Shown here: positions 25,262 to 35,528 of the stretch, piece after piece
Position numbering within the stretch: the first letter of the stretch is position 1
Layout of the letters: the number at the start of each line of letters is the position of its first letter
Assembly: GCF_040939455.1 (NCBI RefSeq)
Contig: NC_134124.1
Location: forward strand, 30,517,138 to 30,581,137
Direction: 5' to 3'
From: Microcebus murinus
Taxonomy: Eukaryota > Chordata > Mammalia > Primates > Cheirogaleidae
Length of the DNA: 64,000 nucleotides
The notes under the pieces: generated by a model
Told to the model about the DNA's origin: nothing
Database searches by the model: none
Seen by the model: the letters and a program-made list of their open reading frames with translations, nothing else
Translations under genes and position numbers: made by a program

Positions 25262-25490
25262 TGGCACTGTGGAAAGAACACAGGCTTGGGGGCTGCAGAT
25301 GGAGAGGTGAATTCCGGATCTGCCACTTGCCCAGCTATGACGTTGGAAACAATATCTAACCTCTCTTTGCAAAGTGGTGATATCAACACCTCAACTGCTG
25401 GGCTATTATGAAATTTAAATGGCACAAAGCCTGTGAAGCACCTGGCCCAATGCCCAATACGTGGTAAAAAATAAGTGTTCCCTGAATGCC
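25262..25490 (+). mobile_element. MIR SINE, nearly full length
   Basis: Sense MIR landmarks appear in order: 'ggaaagaacacaggcttggg' (tRNA-related head), 'gaattccggatctgccactt', 'taacctctctttgcaaag', 'gggctattatgaaatttaaa', and 'cctggcccaatgcccaatac'. The overlapping open frames on both strands are shadows of this SINE. Confidence 0.85.
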
Positions 25491-25687
25491 TATTCTCTTT
25501 GCTTCCCATCCAACCATGAGTCCACCTCTACATGTCCCCCGTGCACACACTTACTTTCCATAGGTGAAGACTACTTGTGGTTTTAATTAGTGTGAGCAGA
25601 GATTATTTGACATCTTTTGTTTAGAAACAAAAGAGCTAGCTAGCTCTTCATTCCTAGGATGCTGATTTCAGTAACACATTACATATA

Positions 25688-26008
25688 CAGTCATGCTCAG
25701 CATAATGTTTTTATCAAGGACGGACGGCATATACAAGTGGTCTTGTAAAATTGCAATGCCATATTTTTACTGTACCTTTTGTATGCTTAGGTGCATAAAT
25801 ACTTATTATATTACAGTGTTCAGTACAATACCACGCTGTACAGGTTTCTAACCTAGGAGAGACAGTCTCTACCATATAGCCTAGGTGTGCGGTAGGCTAG
25901 GCCATAAAAGTTTGTGTAAGTACACTCTATGATGTTCACACAACGAACACCACCTAACGACATACTTCTCAGGATGTATCTCCCACCTCGTTAAATGATG
26001 CACGACTG
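25688..26008. mobile_element. MITE-like non-autonomous DNA transposon with terminal inverted repeats
   Basis: The left end CAGTCATGCTCAGCATAATG and the right end (reverse complement CAGTCGTGCATCATTTAACG) form imperfect terminal inverted repeats about 320 bp apart, bordered by TA on the left and CA (a one-base change from TA) on the right. Internal text including 'tatagcctaggtgtgcggta' is the familiar palindromic MER-type element of primate genomes. A TA target would fit a Tc1/mariner (Tigger-like) origin, but I cannot name the subfamily. There is no coding capacity. Confidence 0.75.
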
Positions 26009-26089
26009 CATTCATTTTTTAAAAAAAACAGTTCATCAAATATTATCATATAAAGCACACAATGATCCTAAGGGAAATTTAGGAGATGA

Positions 26090-26160
26090 ATACCCAGATT
26101 TTACAGATGAGAAAACTGGGGCTTTTAGAGTTGAGAGACTTGTCACCAATGAGGCTGTTA
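26090..26160 (-). mobile_element. MIR SINE fragment (reverse)
   Basis: 'ttttacagatgagaaaactg' followed by 'tagagttgagagacttgtca' is the reverse MIR core. It lies about 100 bp before a sense-oriented MIR piece, so the two form a short inverted pair. Confidence 0.65.
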
Positions 26161-26255
26161 CCGGTGGAAAGCCCGGATGGGCACCCGGGTCTTGTGGCTG
26201 CCACTCATATTTATCAGAGGGTCAAGGTGGAGTGACATGAAGACAGACTATGTAG

Positions 26256-26360
26256 GGATCAGATCCAGGTTTTGCTGCCATCCAGATGCTTGACCTTGGA
26301 TAAGTCACATACATTCTCTGGCCTTCAGTTTCCTCATCTATAAAATGAGTACAATACTAT
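26256..26360 (+). mobile_element. MIR SINE fragment (sense)
   Basis: 'ttgaccttggataagtcaca', 'tctggccttcagtttcctca' and 'tctataaaatgagtacaata' are the sense MIR core. Confidence 0.85.
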
Positions 26361-26514
26361 TATCATCTTCATAAAGTTGCAAACTATTTTAAAATGTAAA
26401 ATAAAAGGTGCAGAATCAAAGAAGCCCCAAGTAAGTGCTTGGTTGATTTTAGCTATTTATGATAAGTTCAGGGTTTTTTTCAGACACACGGTGCTTCCCA
26501 GACAACAGTGCCAG

Positions 26515-26785
26515 AATGCCCAAAAATCTCTGAAGGTGGGGACTTTAGGAGCTGATTAAGTCATGAGGAGGTCCACCTTCAGGAATGGGATTAGGTGCCC
26601 TTGTATTATAAAAGGGCTTTAGGGAGTGAATCCAGCTCTTTTTTGTTCTTCCACCTTCTGCCTTGTGAGCAACAAGGCAACGTCTTGGAAGCAGAGAGCA
26701 GCCCTCAGCTGACACCACTGCTGGCGCCTTGCTCTTGGACTTCCCAGCCTCTAGAACTGTAAGAAATAAATTCCCTTCCTCATAA
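26515..26785 (+). mobile_element. MaLR-type LTR fragment (MLT1/MST-like)
   Basis: Landmarks run in order: 'gatt aagtcatgagg' box (26555), 'gaatgggattaggtgccctt', 'tataaaagggctttaggga', 'ttctgccttgtgagcaacaa', 'ggcgccttgctcttggactt', and 'ctctagaactgtaagaaataaa'. This is the 3' two-thirds of a mammalian apparent LTR-retrotransposon LTR in sense with TENM2. It is an old solo relic with no internal viral genes present. It contains the canonical AATAAA at 26765-26770 and ends about 270 bp before the exon acceptor. Confidence 0.85.
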
Positions 26786-26786
26786 A

Positions 26787-26835
26787 TTAAAAAAATAAAT
26801 AAATAAAAATAAAAAAATAAAAAATAAAATAAAAT
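26787..26835. repeat. A-rich (AAAT/AAATAAA)n low-complexity tract
   Basis: An A/T-only run of AAATA-type units directly follows the LTR fragment. It also provides several additional AATAAA hexamers. Confidence 0.9.
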
Positions 26836-27024
26836 CTGAGCATTCTGTCCCGGGACTGATAACTTTACTTTCTTTTGTGTTTGTCTGTTTTCCAAAAAAT
26901 ACTCTTCCCCAAGACCTGTTTTCTGCGCACCACGAGGAGTTTGACGCGTTCGTCTGGCGGGAGAAGCGTCCCGCTTTCCTCGCGTGCATGCATACGTTTT
27001 GCCTTTGCAATGCATGTCGCAACC

Positions 27025-27056
27025 TGTAACCAGCGTCTGTGTCACTGTCGCCGCAG
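27025..27056 (+). promoter_or_regulatory. TENM2: Splice acceptor region of TENM2 exon
   Basis: The intron ends GTCGCCGCAG at 27056. The stretch before it (27031-27053) is only moderately pyrimidine-rich, broken by several Gs. A plausible branch site is the GTAAC at 27026-27030, with the branch A at 27029, 28 bases before the exon. The upstream T-rich segment 26995-27006 may assist. Exon position is confirmed by the protein match, so the acceptor call is firm. The branch point is inferred. Confidence 0.85.
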
Positions 27057-27332
27057 GGACCAACTTCACGCTGGCGGAACTGGGCATCTGCGAGCCCTCC
27101 CCGCACCGCAGCGGCTACTGCTCGGACATGGGCATCCTGCACCAGGGCTACTCCCTGAGCACCGGCTCGGACGCCGACTCGGACACCGAGGGAGGGATGT
27201 CGCCCGAGCACGCCATCCGGCTGTGGGGCAGAGGGATCAAGTCCAGGCGCAGCTCCGGCCTGTCCAGCCGCGAGAACTCGGCCCTCACCCTGACCGACTC
27301 GGACAACGAGAACAAGTCCGACGACGAGAACG
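27057..27332 (+). CDS. TENM2: Teneurin-2 internal coding exon (N-terminal cytoplasmic domain)
   Basis: The exon encodes 92 codons of teneurin-2, a type II single-pass synaptic adhesion protein that binds latrophilins in trans. This part lies on the cytoplasmic side, in the 'teneurin N-terminal' intracellular domain before the membrane span. The translated segment begins [20 protein letters not shown] and includes [16 protein letters not shown] and [20 protein letters not shown]. It matches teneurin-2 as I know it, and differs from teneurin-3, which has NFTLRQLGVCEPATRRGL at the start. The acceptor AG is at 27055-27056 and the donor GT at 27333-27334. Both flanking introns are phase 1, so the 276-nt exon is symmetric and can be skipped without a frameshift. 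Visible features are a basic patch KSRRSS (possible basophilic-kinase site) and two acidic Ser/Thr/Asp clusters ([10 protein letters not shown] and [13 protein letters not shown]) that suit casein kinase 2; these are inferences. No stop or frameshift is present. The remaining exons lie outside the window. Confidence 0.97.
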
Positions 27333-27338
27333 GTAGGC
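27330..27338 (+). promoter_or_regulatory. TENM2: Splice donor of TENM2 exon
   Basis: The junction reads ACG|GTAGGC. The last exon base G and intron GTA agree with the consensus, as does G at +5. The C at -2 and G at +4 do not, so the site is imperfect. A conserved glycine codon is split after its first base, as expected for the next teneurin-2 residue. Confidence 0.88.
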
Positions 27339-27396
27339 CTGCTTCTCGAAGGAATGCCTTCCACCTGCCGCCCACTCTGCTGCCTGGGGTTTTTGC

Positions 27397-27417
27397 TTTT
27401 TTTTTTTTTTTTTTTTT
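27397..27417. repeat. Poly-T run, 65 bp after the exon donor
   Basis: 21 consecutive T bases in the sense strand, in the early part of the downstream intron. U-rich tracts downstream of a donor can bind TIA1 or Hu/ELAV-type proteins; a role here is inference. Confidence 0.95.
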
Positions 27418-27482
27418 AATAAAGAGGTGTCATAAGACCATGCATTTTCTTTTAAATCGACCTTGTCTACCTGGCGTGAGCT

Positions 27483-27506
27483 GGAGGGGGGGTGGGGGGG
27501 TTAGGG
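27483..27506 (+). promoter_or_regulatory. G-rich tract, candidate intronic G-quadruplex
   Basis: Two runs of seven G separated by a single T, preceded by GGA and followed by TTAGGG, give enough G-tracts for a four-tier or three-tier quadruplex in the sense RNA and DNA. It lies 150 bases after the exon donor, in the range where G-runs bind hnRNP H/F and affect donor use. The structure is a prediction from base pattern only. Confidence 0.55.
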
Positions 27507-30500
27507 AATCCACCAGCCACCCTCAAGTACGGCCAGAAAATGAGAAGAGAATTTCAAAATCACCTTTTTGATGATAACACGGTGTTCAGGTAGAGTCAGT
27601 GGGTCTGATTAGCAAATAAATTACATTGCAAAAGCGGCAGCTTGATAAACTATGACCCACACCTAGAAAATGTCCTCTCTCCACAAGTTTCTAGGTCTTT
27701 GTATTGATCTCCCCTTCCCAGGAAATGGCAACCTAGGTTATTTTGTTATTTTTTATTTATTTATTTTTTTTCATGACGATCTCTTAAGAATCCTACCTTA
27801 TCTTAGACTTTCATTTCCAGCCGGCAATGCCTCATATCCGTATTGAAGATCAAACTTGGAACAGATGCCCTGGAGTTTAATAATGACAAATAGGGAGAGA
27901 CTTGTCTTCAAAAAAAGTATTCTCTTATATGGTTACGTTTCCCCTTGGCACCTACGTAGGTTAATGGTTTCCCGCATCTTCTATCGCAAATCGCTACTGC
28001 CTATCCATCAGCTTTCTAGGTGGCTTTTAATGAAACTTTGAAAATTAAATCCTTCCAATCATTAAGCAGTAAATATAGGGAAGCCTAAGCAAGTCATTAA
28101 AGAGATAAGGTGCTTATTTGTGGATTTCTGAGCAACTCAGAAGCATGTGTGGTCAGAAACTGTTTTTTAAAAATTTTTTGAAAAGATAAATTGCATTAGG
28201 TTACAGCTGATTTGTGAAAAAAACATGGAATGCTGGGTGGTTTGTTATGAATAGATTGCATGTTTGCTAAAAGAATTACCATCACCATTAAAATGTTTAC
28301 AAATAGATCAGTTTAGAATGTTTATATAAAATATTATAAACTTCTGCCAGAGCAGCTTTACGTATTTTCTTTCATTTGAAAAAGAAAAAGAAATTTGCAG
28401 GCAGACAGCTTGTTGTGAATGTGAAAGCACACAGCTAAATATCATTTAATCTCGAAACTGTGTTGAAAATGCATTATTTCCTGGGTAAGTCGTATATAGT
28501 CAAAGAGATGTCACTTTTTTGGGATTTAAATTTATGTTTAATTCTGAAATAATTTATTCTACAGTAGGGACAAGGGGAGGGATGGATCTTACTTATGCCT
28601 CCGTTCATGTAGCTAATCAAGGTGTACTCTCAAGGGAAAATCTGCACTTGAGTCCTTTTGAATTTTAACAAAATTCTGACACTTGGCACATTCAACACTC
28701 TAACATGCTTATTTGATAGGAAATTACTTTTAGAAGTTTCCATAAAAGCATACATTGAATCCATTTACTGATGTCCTTTTTCAACTTCGGTGTGTGTCAG
28801 GTAGCGTTGAAACGGAAGCAGTTTGATTTGCCTAATAAATAAAATCACTTGTAACCCAAGAATTTACAGCAAATTTTAAACAAGGTATTTTAGTAAATCT
28901 CTCCTGGTTGGTATTCTCACATCTATACAGGGAACCAGCTAACAGGGTTATTTATACATATTTCTACATCTGTACCCTCTCCTTTTTAAAAACTCAATTA
29001 ATAAGGGGAGGTTTCCAGGGAAGCCAACGAAGTAAAAAAATACTTGCCTTGAATTTACCCAAAACTGTAATAGATGGGGAAATTTTTATAATTAATCATG
29101 TTTGGTAGACCAATAGTGGTCTCTTTTTTCTAGTATCATTTAAAACATTATATTTGAACAATTTTCACTTTGTGGGAGTCTATATAAATTCTTGCATTCT
29201 TATGGGAAATAAACCCTTAGATACAGCATCCCAATTTTTTCCTATAATGCTAGTTCGAATGCAGTCAGAATTGCATACAGAGAGATGTGCTTAGAAGCAC
29301 TAAGCAGCCCCGTATGTGAGTGAGTCTGGAAAGCACGAAGGAGGTACTGTAGCCAGAGCTTAAGCTAGGTGAGAGATGGTGATTTGAAAATGTAGGTAGA
29401 ATTCTTTTCCTTTTCTCTTTTTAAAAATTGTTCAATATTTTACATATTCAAAAGATGTACATAATGCATATCCTGTTCTTATTTTTTGGCCAGAAATAAA
29501 AATAAGAAATTTTACACATCACATCATAAACTCTTAAAGAAAATAAAAAGTGAGGTGCAAGCAACTCTGCAGGCAAAGGTGTTAACTTCAGTAAACTTCT
29601 TGCTATTTCTCTCTGACAAATTCTGTTTAGCTCACAAAGAAATCAATGCTTTTTCACATCACTGATTTTATGAAGTTTGGGAATGTATTATCATATAGAT
29701 TGACAGTTGCCCCACCGGTTCCACACCGCAGCGTGGACACTTACAAAGCCATCATTAATTTCTCACACTTGTACCCAGCAATGGCTTCCTCCATAATAAA
29801 CACTGTGTCTTTCAAAACCAAATCAATAACCTTTTAGGTATGCCTCTCTTGAAGAGGAAGTAACAAGAATCTATACTTTGAGAAAGGAGCTCTCCAATTC
29901 AATTTTAGATTTTAAGGATACATGGTTATAAAATGAATCTTTTTTTGTGGGATTCCATATGTTTTTATTTCATTTTTATGGTGGGATTTTGGGGGTGCAT
30001 AGATTTTTCACAGTGTTTATTTAAAATCTCCCTTAAAAAAATTCTGCTCAGCATAGTTAGCAAGTGAAGACAGATCTCAGAAACCAACTTTCCTTTCTAT
30101 AGTCTGAAGCATGTATCCAGCCTTCAAAATCATGTTATAAAATCCCCTCACTCTGCCAACAGATCTTTCTAGATCAATGTTGATTGGGCTTCCTACATGC
30201 TGCTGTGACAAAAACAACTCACTAAATAATTTGAACTTCCTATCACACTGAACACAAAGAGGAAATTGTCTTTTTAATTTTTTTTTTTAAATATTTTGCA
30301 GCATAGATACTTCAGAGCACTCACAGTTTTGCATTTTACACTCCCTGTATGTCCACGAAATTAACATCGTGCTGGCTTGGGCTGGGTTGCTTTACATATA
30401 TAAAACTCTGAGGTTCAAGTTATCTTACCAAGTGCTTTACCTCTATCTTGATGACTTGGCTAGAAATGGCAATGAAGGTTGAGAGCAAGTAGGCCAACAT

Positions 30501-33284
30501 TTTGCTGCCATGTAATTTGACTACATCTATAGAAAGGGCTTTCCCAGGGACTTTAAATTAGAATCCATACCTTTCTTCGGTAATAAATGTCTCATTTGAA
30601 ATATATCCTCTCTGAGGCTCTTTGTATCACCTGAGTTATGGAGAAAATGGGACAGTCCCTAATACACAAGAATAACTAATTGTCTCCTTATAGATGCGAA
30701 GTAGCACAAACTGTAAAAATCTGGTCTGTGTACTCTTGACTCCCTTAGGCAGTTTCTTCACCTTGGGGACTTAAAAATATCCTGGAGAATTTTTATTTTT
30801 TCCTAGCATAATTCTAGTTTCAGTTATTTTGTTGGAAATCCAGAAAGAAAAGAAAAGACAAAGAAAAATAAGCTTGGCCAGGGGATAAGAAGCCAGAAAT
30901 TACAAAAAAACTAAATCCGGTATTGGTTAAAACTATAAGAAAATTATTTTTCCCCTCCCCACTCCATTTCCACCCAAAGTAAATAAGGACAATGTTCATT
31001 TTCATCTGTTGTCATTTGGGAAATTTACAATCCTCATAATGTACTTTGAGGTTGAAATATAAATGTTGGGTTAATTCCATTGCATTTCACAAAATGCATT
31101 TATAAAACAAGCTGGCTCTGGGCACCTAATGGATTTGTATAAAGTGTATTTGTAGAACACAAATTCTATTAGATTGTGAGTCCTTTTGGCAGAGGACTGT
31201 AGTGTATCTGTCTGTAGAGTATTTGTTTCAGCACACCCAGGTACTCACTGCCTGTTAACTGAAATATAAGGAATGAACCCAGAGGGGAAAAAAGGAGTTT
31301 CTTTAGTACCAGGGACAATGTCTCTAGATTGCTACTGCCAACCCAGTTGCATTCATTTGTCATATGAGGACAGTTTCTTAAGACTACCTCCTTTCTCTTC
31401 AAAAAGCAGTTCTTCAATAAATTGAGCATTAGAGTGTCTCTTAGGTAAACACATACAAGACCTGCTAGTGAGTTTCTGTTTCTGCCCCATTTTATTTCTC
31501 TTACATACTCTTAAATTTATTTTGTGTTTTATAATCCACTCGACTCCTTTCTTCTACTCCATACCACATGTAAAAATCATAGAGAATGCCTGGAACAGAC
31601 ATAAAATCTTACTATTAGCCACAGACATAGCCAAGGACTCATAATTTTGCTCCTAAAAAAAGTGAAAAGTCAAGAGTAAGAATAGAGAGTATAGATACAC
31701 AAAGCATACATTCATATTCAACTATACTTTTGGTACTGGTGCAGAATGATTTCTTTCCCAGCCAAATTTTATAGAAAGACTTTCTGTGAAACCTAAAAAA
31801 ATTATTGTTTCAATTTCTTAAAAACAAAACAAAATAACATGTCACACACACATACAAAAAAAAAAAAAGAACAAATTTTCAAGCCATTTTGATGACAATT
31901 ATTTCAAATTGTGTTTTTTAGCTTTATTTTTTTATGCTTGAAAATTTGAAAGAGTAACATTTATAAAGAAGAGTGTGAAATGAGTTATCATGGATTGAAA
32001 AAAATAAAGGACATAGGAACAAATTGTCATAGGTTCTTAGTCTAGTCTATTTCTAAATGAAAAAAATCATCTCATTTTAATATAGCTGATTTGATTCTCT
32101 AAAAATCCAGGTATTGGAGGCTATAGAGACATCTTATTTTTAAAACGTTTATTAATGGGAGTCAAATATAAGATTGCCACAAAGCTAAGACACAGCTGAT
32201 AATAAGTAATACAGAACCAGAGAGGAAATTTAGAAATATCACATTGTCACATGGCTTGATAACATAAGCTAGAAGTAAAAGGATTCTGCAAATGGACCTG
32301 TACAAGACTTTAGAGGTTTAGGTTTTGGGCAAATTAAGCAAGGCTTACATTACTTTAAAGTAGAACAAAGTACTTGGAGGAGGGAAAGAGTATGTGCCTT
32401 ATTGCAGTACTGCACGTTCCAGATTATAAACTTTAGTGGTATGGTCTTTAGTTATTTATATATTTCTTTCTTTCCTGTGGTGGTTTCTTTCATGTTTGTT
32501 AATGCTCCCAGGAGCTATCAAGTAATGGCTCCATCCAATAAATACAATAAATAAAATGAAGCACTAAGCCTTACTTTTGGCAAGGGCAGCCTGATTATTA
32601 CATGTGTAATCTCTAGGCCTTCAGGGAGACATTGGGCTTGGTGGATAATCATTTGGTTTTAAGCTGCTGAGTTCCTGATATCAGTACTTTAACTTCAGTT
32701 GAGTAGCAAAGGCAGTAAAAGGGTAAGAAGCAAAATGTTTTTGTCAGTTCACAATTGGAAGCCTCTTCAGTTAGAAAACTCTTAACTTTTTTGCTTATTG
32801 TGCAGACTTTTTTTTTAGTTTAGTTGTTTGTCGGGGATCAAATTAAATGTATATAATAAATGGGAGATATGGCGCATGAATCAAGAATTAAGGTCACACA
32901 TAAAATGAGTTAAAGCTAAGCAAGTTGATAGTAGAAATTTTCTACGGACAATTGAATCAGGATGAACCTGCACAGAAAATAATATCATACTACAAAGGGT
33001 TTGAGAAGAATGTATGAGAAGTAATGAGACACTTCAATTAGCCATTCTAAAACTGAGACGCAGTAAGTGGAAGGAAACAGGATAGAGATTTCAGATATGT
33101 AGGTATTCCGTATATATGCTCATACATGCAGGTAAAAATGTTGCTTGTGATTTAATTTTGAGAATTATTTAATGCTGGCCAAAAGAACTGCACAGAAAAT
33201 TGTTCTTTCTCTGTTTTCCTAAATTCAGTTTGAGGAAAGGTAAAGGAGTTGAAGGTCTGGCTAAGAGTTTCATAGGATAGTCAT
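27507..33284. other. Mostly unique intronic sequence
   Basis: No gene, RNA gene or confident repeat was recognised across this long stretch. Small open frames (60-86 codons) look random. Its low repeat content next to an exon may reflect conserved regulatory DNA, which only an alignment could show. Confidence 0.45.
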
Positions 33285-33380
33285 CAAGAACAGAAGTTAT
33301 GAGTTGTAGTCCACGGGCTGCATCCAGCCTAAGTTGTTTTATTTGATTCATGCAGTGTTTTAAAATTTTTTAGATTACTA
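33285..33380. mobile_element. Possible hAT/MER-type fragment
   Basis: 'tagtccacgggctgcatcca' followed by 'gttttatttgattcatgcag' resembles the 'cggcccgcgggcc' and 'gttttatttggcccatgca' type phrases of non-autonomous hAT elements. The match is short and diverged, so the family is uncertain. Confidence 0.35.
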
Positions 33381-35498
33381 ACCAACATTTTAAAAGTGGG
33401 AGATTTCATTAGAAATTTTTATTACCTCCTCTTAAAACATAAGGAGACCAGTAACAGCGGTAGGGATTTTGCTCTGGACAAATCGTGTTGGAATCTGTGG
33501 CAGTAGCAATTGTAAATGGGGCCTGTATCCTTTGGGGTACCCGAGCTCCCTCCAGACTACTCCCTCAGTTTAAGGTCTGATTTAGCTTTGGCAAGCGCTT
33601 GAGTTACCAACCCTGACCTACATACAGGCTTTAAGGAAATCAGAGATAGAAACTGTGGAAAGAAAGCTAGAACCCAGCAATTTTATCTTAATTGAATATA
33701 TATTTAGAATGACGATGTGACTTCTTTTTTGCAAGTTGGACTCATCTGCAAAGTGGGTTTAATTTTGCTATACCAAATTTCTAAAACAGTTTTAAGGCAT
33801 TTAGATTCAAATGCTTCAGATAAAATTAAATCAAATGAAAATGAATTTAATTTGGAAAATAACAAAATAATTGTGTAAGTATGGGGGGATTAAGTGGGTA
33901 CCATGTCATCCCCATCTTCTAAAGTAGATGCCCCAAAGTACTGAAAAATTAAGGTTAGAATCTTTGATTTAACACATGTACTTAAAGCTAATTTAACGTA
34001 AAAATGTCAAGATGGACTTTTTGGAAAAAGGTGGAGGGGAAAAAACCTACTTTAAAAACTTTAGCTACTTCAGCTGATTAAGGAAAACCCCAGGGCTTTT
34101 CAGGAGGAAGCCATTTAAAGAGCAGGAAAATGACTTAGTACTAATTGTGTTCAGTTTTGCTCCAGCAAAAGGTTTGTTAAAGGAGGTTGTTGCAATAAAA
34201 CAGAAGACAGTAAAACCAAGGCCAGCAGAGGAAAATGCAGTGACAGATGAAGACCTCTAGCAGGCCAAGAGAGAAAGACACAGAGCAAGGTTGGATGGTG
34301 TTGAGTTTGGGATCAAGAAAGAGTTAGAAACAGTGTTAACACAAGCCAGTGGATAATTAGGATACCCAGGTAGTCTTTAGGAATGGCTCTCACTGACTAT
34401 GCAATATACTGCCAGTTGTCTTACCATTCAACGGATACTTGTAAAGGAAGAAAAGATAACTGAAATACAAGCATGTTTTACTAATGGGGAGAGGCTGAAA
34501 TATTTGTGCATTCTTTGGAAAAGACTAGGTTAAGAGGTAACTTTATGGAAGTTTATACTGTTCTGAAGGAATAGAAAAGATCAACACTAGAGCAATAGTT
34601 CCACTTGCGTTAAACCTAAGAAAAGGAGCCTGAACTTAACACTGAGAGAGCTGGGGCTTGGAGGAGGTTTGAGAAGCACCTGTCTATAGTGTATCTCATG
34701 TAGGACATACACTATCACACATTCACTCATCCAAAACAATCTTCGAAAGGAATCTTAAAAAAACAAAATTGGTATTTGGAAGGTAACACGCATTGTTTAC
34801 GTAGACATATTATCACACAGGCTCAAATATATTAAAGATAAAATTATTTTGTTTTGTTTAATATTGATGGAAAATAACGAAGTAATCTCAGATGAGGTGG
34901 TGATTTAATCTCGGAGATCCTTATTTTATTTCTGAAAAGATTTATGGTATGCTTGCTAATTGCTCAGCCTCATACAAAGCCATTGTGTGTGGGTGTGCCT
35001 CTTTGTGTGTGTGTGTCTGTGTTGTGTGTGCATAAAGGGGTTCCATCAGGAAGAAAGATGCTATTGAGAGGAAAAGATATCAAGAAACACAAATCGACCA
35101 TATTCCAGGGAGATGGTAGAGTCAGGCCATATACGAAAATGCCAGAATGAATACTGTAGACATTTTTTAGGGTACAGTTTCAGGGGAGGGAGAGAAGAGA
35201 AATCTGTGTTGACTTACTTTTTCTCGAACTCCACTGATCATCTTACCCCAAAGAGGGTGCTCTTTAAGGCCTCATAACCCTAAAACCGATTCTGCTGTCT
35301 CATCCATGTAAGCCACAATCCACGGGAAAGGGTGCACTTTCTCTCAAGTCCCACATAAAAATTCTTGCTGTCACAGAGCCCTAAATGAGTCTGAGTGTCA
35401 GAGAAATAATGTCCCAGTTGGTGGGGAGCCTCATTTCTTTGCAATATACAAATATATTGTATTTGTATATTGCTTCTATGTTGTTCTGCTTTTCCAAA
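33381..35498. other. Unique intronic sequence with a GT-rich stretch
   Basis: No gene recognised. An imperfect GT-rich segment lies at about 34985-35030. Confidence 0.45.
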
Positions 35499-35528
35499 CC
35501 CCCATCCCCCCACCCCCCACCCCACCCC
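35499..35528. repeat. C-rich tract (G-quadruplex potential on minus strand)
   Basis: Five C-runs of four to six bases are separated by one or two other bases. The complementary strand has the regular G-tract spacing of a quadruplex; the C strand could form an i-motif. Confidence 0.7.

Larger units (their letters stand above)
26942..27345. other. CpG-rich patch covering the exon and upstream 110 bp
   Basis: CpG dinucleotides are frequent from about 26942 (tgacgcgttcg, agcgtcccgc, ctcgcgtg) through the exon and stop shortly after its donor, while the surrounding introns are strongly CpG-poor. It may qualify as a small exonic CpG island, but I have not computed the ratio. Such patches can mark coding constraint, methylation-controlled splicing or a minor internal promoter; the sequence alone does not decide. 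Confidence 0.6.

Noticed and set aside
26875..27336. 153-codon plus-strand open frame overlapping the exon in another frame
   Set aside because: It is Arg/Pro/Gly-rich, caused by the GC-rich exon read out of frame. The real frame is fixed by the teneurin-2 match and splice phases.
26545..27364. Minus-strand open frames of 180 and 194 codons across the TENM2 exon
   Set aside because: They are antisense shadows of a GC-rich coding exon, an LTR and an A-rich tract. They include low-complexity Phe/Leu/Tyr runs from the A-rich DNA and show no family signature.
35499..35528. CRISPR-like or direct-repeat array in the C-rich tract
   Set aside because: It is a simple C-rich run in a mammalian intron. 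No spaced repeats of CRISPR type occur anywhere in the window.
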